This document shows, piece by piece, positions 43,618 through 51,962 of a DNA stretch of 64,000 nt. The stretch's first letter is position 1, and each line of letters starts with the position of its first letter. Source of the DNA: Hydrocarboniphaga effusa AP103 (lineage in GTDB: Bacteria; Pseudomonadota; Gammaproteobacteria; Nevskiales; Nevskiaceae); NCBI RefSeq assembly GCF_000271305.1, contig NZ_AKGD01000001.1, positions 1,426,001-1,490,000 of the forward strand, written 5' to 3'. The notes under the pieces are model-generated. The model saw only the letters and a program-made list of their open reading frames with translations, was not told the origin of the DNA and ran no database searches. Both the position numbers and the translations under genes were made by a program.

Positions 43618-44877
43618 TCAACCGAAACAGGCCTGCGTGATGTGTGCATACCATTCTCGTGCCTGGTGATATTCGGATTCGCGCAAGGCCGCGTCGCCTT
43701 GCAGCGGACTCATGCCCGAGTGCTGCGCGCCGAAGCCCGCGTCGGCGGGCGCGTACACCGCGCTGACCGAGATCGCGTAGTTCGGAGCGAGCACGCTGTA
43801 GCAGGTGTTGATGAGCCGGGGCTCCGGCAGCGCATCGCCGCGCAGGCGCGCCGCGATCGTCAACGCGCAGAGCTGCGCCTGGCTGTGCGCAGCGAAGGCC
43901 GACTTCGGTACCGGCGCGATCGCGGCCGCGTCGCCGATCACGTAGACACCGGCATGACGCTTCGACTCGAGCCCTTGCGCATGCACCGGACACCAGAGCG
44001 TTTCATCGGCCAGATCGGCCTTGGCTGCGATATCGCCCGCGCGCTGTGGCGGAATCACGCAGGACAGATCGGCGTTCACGCGCTCGCCGTTCCCGGTGCG
44101 CAGCCAGTGCCCTTGCGGATCGGTGGCGACCACCGTGCCTCCGCTGCTGCGCGAATGCCATTGCACCATGCCCGGATACAGCAGATCCCAGCCGTATTCG
44201 AAGAGCGGCTTCTTGGTGAAATCGTCCTTGGCGTCGAGGATCAGAATCTTGCTGCGCTTGTGCCCACGCTGCTGCAAAGCCCAGGCGATCAGGCTCGCTC
44301 GTTCGTAAGGCCCCGGCGGGCAGCGATAGGGATTCGGCGGCGAGGCGATGGCGACGACGGCTCCGTCTTCGAGCGCAGCCACGCGCTTGGCGAGCTGCGT
44401 GAGCTGGGCATCGCCGAGCCAGGCATGCGGCTGCGCTTGCTGGCTGCGTTGATCGAGCCCTTCGATCGCATCCCAGCGCATCGCGACGCCCGGTGCGACG
44501 ACGATGAAATCGGCCTGCAGCTTGTGGCCTTGCGCGGTGCGCACGCGCTTGGCCACCGGATCGATCTCGATGACCTCGGCTTCGAGATAGCGGATGCCTT
44601 GCTTGCCGAGCGAGCGGCTGCTGCGCTCGACGTAGCGCGCCGCTTCGAGGCCGGCGACGACGGTGTTGCAGAGCGGCCCGGTATAGAACGAGCGACGGCG
44701 TTCGATCAGCGTGATCTGCGCCTGCGGCTCCAGCTCGTGCAGACGACGCGCGAACGCCGCGCCCGCGAAGCCTCCGCCGATGACGACGACACGCGCGGTG
44801 CTCGCGGCGTGCGACCGGCTCGTGCGCAGCAGCAGTCCGGCACCCGCCCCGGCGAGCAGATCGCGGCGCGAGATCAT
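43618..44877 (-). CDS. Flavocytochrome c sulfide dehydrogenase-like flavoprotein (FccB-like)
   Basis: 419 residues. A Tat signal starts with SRRDLLAG. FAD binding is at VVVIGGGFAGAAFA (about 30-43). Cys70 in GPLCNTVV lies where FccB binds FAD covalently. Further cysteines in YRCPPGPYE and INTCYSV match the redox-active pair of sulfide dehydrogenases. The C-terminal FCSD domain is present. The enzyme would oxidise sulfide or related thiols in the periplasm. The cytochrome subunit gene precedes with a four-base overlap. Confidence 0.9.
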   Translation of the reverse strand: MISRRDLLAGAGAGLLLRTSRSHAASTARVVVIGGGFAGAAFARRLHELEPQAQITLIERRRSFYTGPLCNTVVAGLEAARYVERSSRSLGKQGIRYLEAEVIEIDPVAKRVRTAQGHKLQADFIVVAPGVAMRWDAIEGLDQRSQQAQPHAWLGDAQLTQLAKRVAALEDGAVVAIASPPNPYRCPPGPYERASLIAWALQQRGHKRSKILILDAKDDFTKKPLFEYGWDLLYPGMVQWHSRSSGGTVVATDPQGHWLRTGNGERVNADLSCVIPPQRAGDIAAKADLADETLWCPVHAQGLESKRHAGVYVIGDAAAIAPVPKSAFAAHSQAQLCALTIAARLRGDALPEPRLINTCYSVLAPNYAISVSAVYAPADAGFGAQHSGMSPLQGDAALRESEYHQAREWYAHITQACFG

Positions 44878-45209
44878 GGCGCTTCGTCCTGCATCGCCGA
44901 CTCGGCTTCGGCGCGGCCGAAATAGACCGACAGCGATGCGATGTCCGATTCACTGAGCGCCGGCGCGAGCCTGGGCATGATCACACCCGCACGCTTGCCG
45001 CTCGCATAGTCGCGCAGGGCCTCGCCGATCTCCGCCGAAGACAGGGCGGAAAGAGACGGGATCGAGGCAGTCTGTGTCAGTGGTGACACATGACAACTCG
45101 TGCACGAAAGTGCGAGCGGCGTCGGTGGCCCAGCCGCAGCAGCGGGCAGCACCGGCACCGCGCTGGCCGCCGCGCAGGCGATTGCCGTCGAAAGCGATCG
45201 GACTCGCAA
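44874..45209 (-). CDS. Cytochrome c subunit for the flavocytochrome (FccA-like)
   Basis: 111 residues with a signal peptide ending at AAAAGPP. A single haem site CTSCH and a probable Met ligand in GVIMPRLAPAL are present. Small monohaem cytochrome of the sulfide dehydrogenase type, expected to take electrons from the flavoprotein encoded next. A TGTGTCA-N4-TGACACA palindrome lies inside the gene at 45073-45090. Confidence 0.88.
   Translation of the reverse strand: MRVRSLSTAIACAAASAVPVLPAAAAGPPTPLALSCTSCHVSPLTQTASIPSLSALSSAEIGEALRDYASGKRAGVIMPRLAPALSESDIASLSVYFGRAEAESAMQDEAP
45073..45090. promoter_or_regulatory. Second TGTGTCA-N4-TGACACA palindrome
   Basis: Identical arms and spacing to the site at 20237-20254. 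It lies within the FccA-like coding region, about 184 bases downstream of the sigma-54 promoter at 45274. Enhancer sites can act from downstream. Confidence 0.55.
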
Positions 45210-45273
45210 GACATCTCCTCGTGTTTAGCGGCCTCTCTCGATCGGGGAGGCTCGTCAGGTGCGCGCCCCCTTA

Positions 45274-45288
45274 GCAGGAGCTGTGCCA
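45274..45288 (-). promoter_or_regulatory. Candidate sigma-54 promoter of the fcc-exbB-like operon
   Basis: On the minus strand TGGCAC, five bases, CTGC then T. The -24 is perfect and the -12 keeps GC. It lies 64 bases upstream of the FccA-like start at 45209. Confidence 0.7.
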
Positions 45289-45387
45289 CGGGCAGACGAT
45301 ACTCGAACCCGCACCCATGGCCGCAACCGGCCCTTCGGGTGCGGAGGGGAAACAGCGGCGGCCTGCACGTGCCTCGGCTACCCCTCT

Positions 45388-47745
45388 CTACAATTTGATC
45401 GCCCGCAACCTCAGCGCATTGCCGATCACCGAAACCGAACTCAGGCTCATTGCCAACGCGGCGAGCATCGGCGACATCTGCCAGCCGAACGGCGCGTACA
45501 GCAGTCCGGCCGCGACCGGCACGCCGAGCCCGTTGTAGAGCAGCGCGAAACCCAGGTTCTGGCGCATGTTGCGCACGGTCGCGCGCGACAGCGCGATCGC
45601 CCGCTCGATGCCGAGCAGGTCGCCGCGCACGAGCGTGAGCTGCGCGCTCTGCATGGCGACGTCGGTGCCGGTGCCCATGGCGATGCCGACGTTCGCGGTC
45701 GCGAGCGCCGGCGCGTCGTTGATGCCGTCGCCGGCCATCGCGACGACGCGTCCCTGCTGCTGCAGGCGCGCGACGAGCGCGGCCTTGTCCTGCGGCCTGG
45801 CGTTGCCGTGAACTTCGGTGATGCCCAGCGCCTGCGCGACCGAACGCGCGGTGGCTTCGGCGTCTCCGCTGGCGAGCACGATGCGCAGGTCCAGCGCGCG
45901 CAGCTTTTCGAGCGCCTGCGGCGTCGATGGCTTGATCGCATCGGCCACGGTGATGAGACCGCTGAGCAGGCCGTCGACGGCAACGAAGACGCGGCTCAGC
46001 GAGGCATCCTGCGTGGCGAGCGCCGCTTGCGTCGCATCGAGAGAGATACCGGCCTCCTCGCACATCGCCGCGTTGCCGACGACGACCATCGAAGGCCCGA
46101 CGTGACCGCGTGCACCGGCACCCGCGACAGCTTCGAAATCCGGCACCGGCTTGAGCCACAGATTGCGCCGCTCGGCTTCGGTGACGAGCGCCCTGGCGAC
46201 CGGATGCTCGCTGCTGCGATCGAGGCTCGCGGCGAGTTGCAACAGCTCGTCGTCGCTGCGCGCATCGAACACCTGCACTTCGCGAACCTGCGGCGCGCCT
46301 TCGGTCAGCGTGCCGGTCTTGTCGATCACCAACGTATCGACGCGGCGCAGGTTCTCGATCGCCTCCGCATCGCGAAACAGCACGCCGAGGCTCGCGGCGC
46401 GCCCCGAGGCGACCATGATCGACATCGGCGTCGCCAGGCCCAGCGCGCACGGACAGGCCACGATCAGCACGGCCACCGCGTTGACGAGCCCTTGCGGCCA
46501 GGCACCGGCGAGCAAACCCCAGCCGAGCAGGCTCAGCAGAGACACCAGCAGCACCGCGAGCACGAACCAATGGCTCACGACGTCGGCGAGCCTCTGCATC
46601 GGCGAACGCGAGCGCTGCGCCTGCGCGACCATCTGCACGATCTGCGCGAGCAGCGTGTCGTTGCCGACCCGCTCGGCAAGCACCACGAGCCCGCCGCTGC
46701 CGTTGATCGTCGCCGCGGTGACGCGATCGCCAGGCTTTTTCGAAACCGGCATCGACTCGCCGGTGAGCATCGATTCGTCGACATGGCTGCTGCCTTCGAG
46801 CAGCCTGCCATCCACCGGCAGCTTCTCGCCCGGACGTACGCGCAGACGATCGCCGACGCGCACGGCTTCGAGCTCGACTTCATGCTCTCGTCCGTCGGTC
46901 TCGATGCGCAGCGCGGTTTTCGGCGCGAGCCGCATGAGCGTACGAATCGCCTCCGAGGTTCGTGCGCGCGCCTTGAGTTCGAGCAACTGGCCGAGCAAGG
47001 TCAGCGAGACGATCACGGCTGCCGCTTCGAAGTACACGGCGACACCGCCGTGCATGCCGCCCGCCATCGCCAGCGGCAACCACTGCGGAGCGAGCACGGC
47101 CAGCAGCAGCGCGATAGCGCTGTACACGTAGGCCGCGCTCACACCGATGCCGATCAGCGTGAACATGTTCGGATTGCGGTTCGCGATCGATTGCACGCAG
47201 CGCTGCAGAAACGGCCAGCCGGCCCACAGCACGACCGGCGTCGCCAGCGCCAGTTCGATCCACGGTCCGACCGCGGCCGGCACGCCGAGCCGATGGCCGA
47301 ACATCGCGAGCACGAACACGATCGCGCTCGCCGGCAGGCTCCACCAGAAACGATGCGTGAAATCGACGAGCTCGGGACTGTGGCCCTCGTCAGGGGACGG
47401 CATCTCGGGTTCGAGCGCCATGCCGCACTTGGGACAGCTGCCCGGATGGTCCTGGCGCACTTCCGGGTGCATCGGGCAGATGTAGATCGTGCCGGGCGGC
47501 GCGGCCGGCGCGGGTTCGCCAGCGGCGGCGCCGAGGTAACGCGGCGGATCCTGCGAGAAGCGCTTGCGGCAGCCTTCGCTACAGAACCAGTAGCGCTGGC
47601 CCGCGTGATCGTGGAAGGGCGCCGTCGCCGGATCGGCGCTCATGCCGCAGACCGGATCGGTCGCCTTCGCCGGCGCCGCCATCGCGGCCGCATGCCCGGC
47701 GTGCGAGTGCGGCTTGTGCCCACCATTTCCGCAGCAATCGCTCAT
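45388..47745 (-). CDS. copA: Copper-type P1B ATPase (CopA-like)
   Basis: 785 residues from ATG 47745, overlapping the MerR stop (ATGA). The N-terminus holds a His/Cys-rich tail, a YHS domain (DPVCGMSAD) and a heavy-metal-binding domain ([22 protein letters not shown]), instead of the usual HMA domains. TGESMPV, the transmembrane ion motif ACPCALG, DKTGTLT and [10 protein letters not shown] are all present. It exports Cu(I) from the cytoplasm. The terminal YHS/HMBD type is common in CopA-like pumps of proteobacteria. Confidence 0.94.
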   Translation of the reverse strand: MSDCCGNGGHKPHSHAGHAAAMAAPAKATDPVCGMSADPATAPFHDHAGQRYWFCSEGCRKRFSQDPPRYLGAAAGEPAPAAPPGTIYICPMHPEVRQDHPGSCPKCGMALEPEMPSPDEGHSPELVDFTHRFWWSLPASAIVFVLAMFGHRLGVPAAVGPWIELALATPVVLWAGWPFLQRCVQSIANRNPNMFTLIGIGVSAAYVYSAIALLLAVLAPQWLPLAMAGGMHGGVAVYFEAAAVIVSLTLLGQLLELKARARTSEAIRTLMRLAPKTALRIETDGREHEVELEAVRVGDRLRVRPGEKLPVDGRLLEGSSHVDESMLTGESMPVSKKPGDRVTAATINGSGGLVVLAERVGNDTLLAQIVQMVAQAQRSRSPMQRLADVVSHWFVLAVLLVSLLSLLGWGLLAGAWPQGLVNAVAVLIVACPCALGLATPMSIMVASGRAASLGVLFRDAEAIENLRRVDTLVIDKTGTLTEGAPQVREVQVFDARSDDELLQLAASLDRSSEHPVARALVTEAERRNLWLKPVPDFEAVAGAGARGHVGPSMVVVGNAAMCEEAGISLDATQAALATQDASLSRVFVAVDGLLSGLITVADAIKPSTPQALEKLRALDLRIVLASGDAEATARSVAQALGITEVHGNARPQDKAALVARLQQQGRVVAMAGDGINDAPALATANVGIAMGTGTDVAMQSAQLTLVRGDLLGIERAIALSRATVRNMRQNLGFALLYNGLGVPVAAGLLYAPFGWQMSPMLAALAMSLSSVSVIGNALRLRAIKL

Positions 47746-48173
47746 GCGCCCACTCCGCTGCGATCGGCCGACCGCTCGCCGCTGAGCGCCTGCACGATCG
47801 GACATTCGGCGAGCGCGCCGTGTCCCGGACAGGCCTCCACGAGCTGATGCAGGGCCGCGCGAACGCGGTCGAGCTCGCGCAGCTTGTCCTCGACCACCGC
47901 GAGCTTCTGCTGCGCCGCGACGCGCATGCGGCCCATGTCCTGGGCGCCCTGTGCGGACAGATCGAGCAACTCGGTGATTTCGGCGAGCGTGAACCCGAGC
48001 TCCTTGGCGCGGCGGATGAAGCGCAGCCGGCTCACGGTGTCGCGCGTGTAGATGCGGTATCCGGATTCGCGCCGTTGGGGCGGCGGAATGAGCCCGGCCT
48101 TCTCGTAGTAGCGAATCGTGTCGATCGGCAACTCGGCCGCCTTGGCGACCTCACCGATGCTCAGAGCGGACAT
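47742..48173 (-). CDS. MerR family metal-responsive regulator (CueR-like)
   Basis: 143 residues. The winged helix ([25 protein letters not shown]) is followed by a dimerisation helix. A C-terminal [12 protein letters not shown] metal loop has two cysteines spaced like those of thiol-metal sensors. It activates its own operon with copA from the promoter at 48205-48235. It could respond to Cu(I) or another soft metal. Confidence 0.93.
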   Translation of the reverse strand: MSALSIGEVAKAAELPIDTIRYYEKAGLIPPPQRRESGYRIYTRDTVSRLRFIRRAKELGFTLAEITELLDLSAQGAQDMGRMRVAAQQKLAVVEDKLRELDRVRAALHQLVEACPGHGALAECPIVQALSGERSADRSGVGA

Positions 48174-48204
48174 GGCGTCCTCCCAATGAAAAGCGAGGCG
48201 CCCA

Positions 48205-48235
48205 CTCTAAACCCTGGAGTGGAATCCAGGGTCAA
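48205..48235 (-). promoter_or_regulatory. MerR-type promoter with 19-bp spacer
   Basis: On the minus strand: TTGACC, 19 bases, then TTAGAG. The spacer carries the dyad ACCCTGGA-N6-TCCAGGGT (48211-48218 with 48225-48232). An overlong spacer with a central dyad is the hallmark of MerR-activated promoters. Confidence 0.88.
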
Positions 48236-48319
48236 GAATGGGCGCCTCGCCGCCCGTGATCGAAACCCGAAGCGCGACGTAGCCCGAGCCGACGGGCTAC
48301 GCCGCATTCACAAAGGCAA

Positions 48320-51250
48320 CTACAGCCGTCCCGCGAAGATCACGCCGTACCAGCGCGGCGTGGTATCGAGGATGCCGTTCTGCCAGTTGTAAGCCTTGCC
48401 TTCGGCGTCGGCGATGTTGCGGCCGAGCAGCGTCACCGAGAAGCCCTGATCGCGACGTCCGAAGCCGAGGCCCGCGTCAAACACCGTGTAGTCGCTGATC
48501 CAGCTGTACCTGGAGAGCGAAATGTCGCTGTTGTAGCGGCTCGTATAGTTGGCGTTGGCGTTGGCGAAAACTTCGTACTTGCTCCAGAGCGGATAGCGGA
48601 AATCCACGCCGAGGTTGCCGGTGTACTTGGCGGCGCCCGGCAGGATGCGACCCGAAAAGTCCTGATAGTCGCTATAACCCGGCGCATTCCGGTCCGGATT
48701 GGTTTCAGGATTCAGCGGCGCCGTTTCGAACTTCTTGTACTTGGCGATGTTGTAAGCCGCAGACAGCGTAATGGTCGTGAACGGAATGCCGTTGTAGGAA
48801 CCATCGATCTCCAGTCCGTGAATCTGAATACGCGGCACGTTTGCAGCAGCGTCCAGGAACGCCAGCTGACCATCGTTGTTGAGCGTGGTCGTGAAGTCGT
48901 CTACCAGGCGGGTGGTCTGCTGATAGTTCTTCAGTCGGGACAGGAAAATGTCGGCGTTGAACAACAAGCTGTTGTCGAAGAGACTCGTCTTGGTACCGAG
49001 TTCGAAGTGGTTGCCGGATTCACCGTCGACCAGGATCGAGTTGCCGCCGATCACCTGCGAGATGCCGGGCTTCTCGCCGTGCTGGAACGAGAAGTAGCCG
49101 GTGACCTGATCATTGAACTTGTAGCTCGGGCTGACCACGTAGGTGTACTGCGTCTTCTTGTAGACCTCGGCCTGCAGCATGTTGAAGATCTGGCCGAGCT
49201 GGGCCTGACGCAGCGTCTGCGCGTGCAGCAGCTGCTGCTTCTGCGCATTGGTGAGCGCGGCGAAGTTGGCCGCCCCGAAGTATTTCTGAGCCGCCGCATC
49301 GGCGGCCGCATTGGCTCTGACGAGACGTTCGCCGCTGCGCGTGTCGGTGGTCAGGCCGTATGACTGCCCCGCCACGGCCACCGCTCCAGGCGTCGTCTCA
49401 TTCACGACACGGCCATCGCGAACCCAAACCGTCTCATTGGTTGCATTGCGGTACAGATCGAAGCCTCCGAGCGGAACACCGAAACTCGAAATGGATCGAT
49501 TCAGCAATCCGCCGTAGCCATTGTCGTCTATCAGCTGGAACGTCTTGTTCTTGCGATCTTCCCAGCTCACGCGCAGGCCGGTCGTCAGCTTGAGTTGCTC
49601 GGTGATGTCGAACTTGACGTTGCCGAACACTGCCGTACTGTCGTTGTCGATGTACGCCGTGCTGATTCTTCTGAGCCCGGTCAGCGACTGCTGAAGCAGG
49701 TAACGGCCTTCACCGTCCACGTCCAGTTCTCTGTACTGCGTTGCATTGGCGAACCATGCGCCGGCGTCGTCACCCCAACCCGTCTTGGAATCGACCTCGT
49801 AAGTGTGATGCGCGTAGAAAGCACCCGTAGTCAGCTCCGCGACATCGGCCAGGCGCGTATTGAGCCGCAGCTCCTGCGTGAACTGCTGAAAGCGCACGCC
49901 GCCGCCGCCCTGCGTGGAGATGTCGAACGGCGTGCCTTCGTCGTTGCGTGCTTCGAAGTCCAGATCGCGCCAGCCGGTGATCGAGGTCAGCAGCGAGTCG
50001 TCGCCGAAAGTGTAGTTCTGCGTAAGACCCGCACCGCGCGTTCCGGTGATCAACGGCAGCTGGTTGTCGTTGTTCTGGGTTCCGCTGTTGTAGTTCAGAT
50101 AGTTGTCTTCGTAGTTGTAGCTTTCCAGCTGCCCGAACCATCTGCGCTCCAGGCGCGTCTTGGGATCGTTGTTCATATTGACGGGCTTGCCGTCGGAGTA
50201 CGTGGCCGGCGTCTGATGGAAGAAGTTCAGGCCGTTGTCGTTCTGAAACGTCTTCGGCTGCAGATCGACCGACACATGCACGCTGTAGTTGTTCGTCGGC
50301 TTGAACAGAAACTGCGTCTTGCCGGAGATTTTCAGGCGGTCGGTATAGGTCTGATTGCCGTTCCAGTACTCGTTCTTGTAGTAGCCGAGCAACTTGTTGA
50401 CGTAGAACGTGCCGCGCCATGCGAGCTTGTCCTCCACGATCGGACCGCCGATGGCCGCCGTTCCGAACAGCGTGTCGCGCTGACCTAGACGCAGCGACCA
50501 CTCGGTGGTCGGATCGAAGGTCGGCCGCTTGGTGTTGAGCGTCAGGTTGCCGAAGCTCGCATAACCACCACCCGTGGTTCCCTGTGGTCCACGCGCCACT
50601 TCGACGTTGTCGATGTCGACCCAGTCCCAGGCCGACAAACCCGGATACAGATACGGAATGCCGTCGACAGTGATGCCGACCGTCGGGTCCTGCGCTTCGG
50701 TCGATCCACGACGGCCGATGCCGCGCACGACCAGGCCCTGGCTGCGGGCATTGCTGGAATTGTTGCGCGAGATGTTTGCGGCGCGACGCGTGATGTCGCG
50801 CAGCGAATCGGCGCCAAGCGCACGCAGGTCGTCGCCGCTGATGACGGAAATCGAAGCCGGAACGTCCTGCTTGGCCGCGAGCGCGACTCGGCTGCTCACG
50901 TAGATCGTCTCGATCTCGCCCGCGGCCGCTGCATCTTCCGCGCTGGTGGGCAGTGCACTCGATGCCGACGTGGCGGCTTGCGCCTCGACCTCGATTTGCG
51001 CCGTTTCGGTGATGACGTAGTTCTCCGCCGTGGCAGGTGCTTCCGCCGCGAACCTTGCTTCTACGGGCTGAGCCGCTTTCTGCGTCGCGGTCACATCGGT
51101 AGACGTTGTCGAAGCCGCTGCATCCGCCGCATTCGTTGCGGACCAAGGTGCCGCCGTCATCAACAGAATGCCCGTGCTCAGCAGCGTTCTGACTGGCAGC
51201 GGATGCGATGCGGATGGAGGTGAAGATGAAAGCACGCGCGAAACAAACAT
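48320..51250 (-). CDS. TonB-dependent receptor
   Basis: 976 residues from ATG 51250 (AGGGAG upstream). A signal peptide ends near SATNAADA. A ~70-residue Ala/Thr/Glu-rich N-terminal segment precedes the TonB box (IETIYVSSR, about 120). The plug contains VARGPQGTTGGGY. The barrel ends in RWYGVIFAGRL. It is clearly paralogous to the receptor at 60000-62750, with shared strings such as ARNDEGTPFD and DDAGAWFA/SDAGAWFA. The ligand is not known. Confidence 0.92.
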   Translation of the reverse strand: MFVSRVLSSSPPSASHPLPVRTLLSTGILLMTAAPWSATNAADAAASTTSTDVTATQKAAQPVEARFAAEAPATAENYVITETAQIEVEAQAATSASSALPTSAEDAAAAGEIETIYVSSRVALAAKQDVPASISVISGDDLRALGADSLRDITRRAANISRNNSSNARSQGLVVRGIGRRGSTEAQDPTVGITVDGIPYLYPGLSAWDWVDIDNVEVARGPQGTTGGGYASFGNLTLNTKRPTFDPTTEWSLRLGQRDTLFGTAAIGGPIVEDKLAWRGTFYVNKLLGYYKNEYWNGNQTYTDRLKISGKTQFLFKPTNNYSVHVSVDLQPKTFQNDNGLNFFHQTPATYSDGKPVNMNNDPKTRLERRWFGQLESYNYEDNYLNYNSGTQNNDNQLPLITGTRGAGLTQNYTFGDDSLLTSITGWRDLDFEARNDEGTPFDISTQGGGGVRFQQFTQELRLNTRLADVAELTTGAFYAHHTYEVDSKTGWGDDAGAWFANATQYRELDVDGEGRYLLQQSLTGLRRISTAYIDNDSTAVFGNVKFDITEQLKLTTGLRVSWEDRKNKTFQLIDDNGYGGLLNRSISSFGVPLGGFDLYRNATNETVWVRDGRVVNETTPGAVAVAGQSYGLTTDTRSGERLVRANAAADAAAQKYFGAANFAALTNAQKQQLLHAQTLRQAQLGQIFNMLQAEVYKKTQYTYVVSPSYKFNDQVTGYFSFQHGEKPGISQVIGGNSILVDGESGNHFELGTKTSLFDNSLLFNADIFLSRLKNYQQTTRLVDDFTTTLNNDGQLAFLDAAANVPRIQIHGLEIDGSYNGIPFTTITLSAAYNIAKYKKFETAPLNPETNPDRNAPGYSDYQDFSGRILPGAAKYTGNLGVDFRYPLWSKYEVFANANANYTSRYNSDISLSRYSWISDYTVFDAGLGFGRRDQGFSVTLLGRNIADAEGKAYNWQNGILDTTPRWYGVIFAGRL

Positions 51251-51306
51251 GTTGAAGCCACTCCCTCATAGAAGCGCGCCGATGCACGCAATGGAGTGGC
51301 TCCTAG

Positions 51307-51321
51307 GCAGAGAGCGTACCA
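51307..51321 (-). promoter_or_regulatory. Candidate sigma-54 promoter of TonB receptor 48320-51250
   Basis: On the minus strand TGGTAC, GCTCT, CTGC then C. It lies 56 bases upstream of the ATG. The element is nearly identical to those at 51891 and 56878. Confidence 0.7.
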
Positions 51322-51890
51322 GTCATCATCGAATCGTCTTTGTATGCACGAAACGATGATTCGAATGCAGTTAAGTGATTATTGGAAAAGCTTTGATCAG
51401 AACGCTCCACTCATATTCCAGCGAAAAGACGCTGCCGTGGCCTGGTATTTCATGGTCGCGCTGCTGTACAGCGACCATTCATTCCGAATGCCCTGCTGCT
51501 TTCGACGCAAGGTCATTAGTGAACATCGAGTCGATGGACCTGGACAAAAGCACGGATGGCATTTGATTTCTATCGATACAACCAGTCGTTACTAAACGGT
51601 GGTGGTGCTGCCTTCCAATTCGATTGCGGTTGCAACGATGAGGCTTATCGATAGAACTCCATGAGCATGCAACAGCTTTTGCAGCAATCGTCTGCGTTTG
51701 GAACAACGCCGAATGCTTCAATCAGAACAGCATTGCTGCGATTATTGATGAAAGACCAGCAGAAAAAGCGCTGTTTGAGGGCGAAAGCCGCTCGTGGACC
51801 ATCGATTCAATTCCAATAAAGTATTTCGAGTGAATGGCTTACATCGGAAAAATCCGATAACGAAAGCCATCGGGCTCGCGCTTTTTCGCT
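51322..51890. other. Long divergent gap, low GC
   Basis: About 570 bases between the sigma-54 elements of two divergent TonB receptor genes, with visibly lower GC than the neighbours. No convincing coding frame is present. An 11-bp inverted repeat (51568-51578 with 51646-51656, core TATCGATA) could bind a regulator. Room for enhancer sites of both promoters. Confidence 0.55.
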
Positions 51891-51905
51891 TGGTACGCTC
51901 TTCGC
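51891..51905 (+). promoter_or_regulatory. Possible sigma-54 promoter of TonB receptor 51963-54527
   Basis: TGGTAC, GCTCT, TCGC then C; GG and GC are ten bases apart as required. The weakest -12 of the set. It lies 57 bases upstream of the ATG. Confidence 0.5.
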
Positions 51906-51962
51906 CTCGTGCGGCACTCCATTGCGCTACGGCGCTTATCAAAAAGAAGGGAGTGTCATCAG

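Noticed and set aside
45259..47847. 862-codon plus-strand frame
   Set aside because: Antisense to the copper ATPase; His/Gln/Arg-rich composition of a shadow frame.
48279..48300. 8-bp GTAGCCCG hairpin beyond the TonB receptor end
   Set aside because: Short stem and no T run; too weak to call a terminator.
51296..51595. 99-codon frame in the gap between TonB receptors
   Set aside because: No ribosome binding site, no domain and composition unlike a coding region.
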